In this document: positions 4,985 to 5,006 of the stretch, one piece after another | How positions within the stretch are numbered: the first letter of the stretch is position 1 | Layout: every line of letters starts with the position of its first letter | Source of the DNA: Deltaproteobacteria bacterium RBG_16_54_11 | GTDB lineage: Bacteria > Desulfobacterota > B13-G15 > RBG-16-54-18 | Length of the DNA: 5,006 nucleotides | Direction: 5' to 3' | Assembly: GCA_001797905.1 (NCBI GenBank) | Contig: MGQS01000003.1 | Span: forward strand, 1-5,006 | The notes under the pieces: generated by a model | Database searches by the model: none | Seen by the model: only the letters and a program-made list of their open reading frames with translations | What the model was told of the DNA's origin: nothing | Position numbers and translations under genes: made by a program

Positions 4985-5006
4985 ATGGCTAAACCGAAGG
5001 TGATCC
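4985..5006 (+). CDS. Start of an unidentified gene (3' partial)
   Basis: Only seven codons are visible (MAKPKVI), cut by the window edge, so no function can be given. Support for a real gene is a GGAG site at good spacing, an upstream promoter-like element, and its divergent position from hicB across the copy B module. Confidence 0.4.

Overview
The window looks like chromosomal DNA of a Gram-negative-type, anaerobe-like bacterium. A Desulfobacterota (delta-proteobacterial) origin is my best guess. It rests on the look of the MnmA, MtaB and malic enzyme proteins and on the mix of GC-rich housekeeping genes with AT-rich accessory DNA. No rRNA or other decisive marker is present.

Positions 1-1610 (+ strand) are a GC-rich, translationally coupled pair: the 3' end of mnmA (tRNA 2-thiouridylase, wobble position 34) overlapping complete mtaB (radical-SAM methylthiotransferase for t6A37). 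Both put sulfur into the anticodon loop, and tRNA-Lys(UUU) is a known shared substrate in bacteria. After a 131-bp AT-rich gap comes a complete 484-residue malic enzyme (1742-3196, +), probably its own transcription unit. It ends tail to tail with the next gene across a 68-bp gap that holds a hairpin.

Positions 3265-5006 are different in kind. A very AT-rich minus-strand gene (3265-4290) encodes an exported, cysteine-free protein that looks like a TolB/PD40-type beta-propeller. Next is a short minus-strand HicB-like antitoxin (4595-4786) with no recognisable hicA partner. The first codons of a plus-strand gene (4985 onward) close the window.

The most unusual structure lies between these last genes. 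Two diverged copies of a ~150-bp intergenic module (about 4321-4470 and 4811-4960) sit exactly 490 bp apart. They share two perfectly conserved boxes at their ends and promoter-like elements facing both ways at equivalent positions. Each copy starts 24-30 bp upstream of a minus-strand start codon, and each has a plus-strand start with a ribosome binding site at the equivalent place. An ~80-bp palindrome (4514-4596) sits where the copy-A plus-strand reading frame breaks down and where hicB ends. It supplies the hicB stop codon. This suggests a rearranged accessory locus built around a reused divergent promoter module. I found no evidence in the window for a complete new system.
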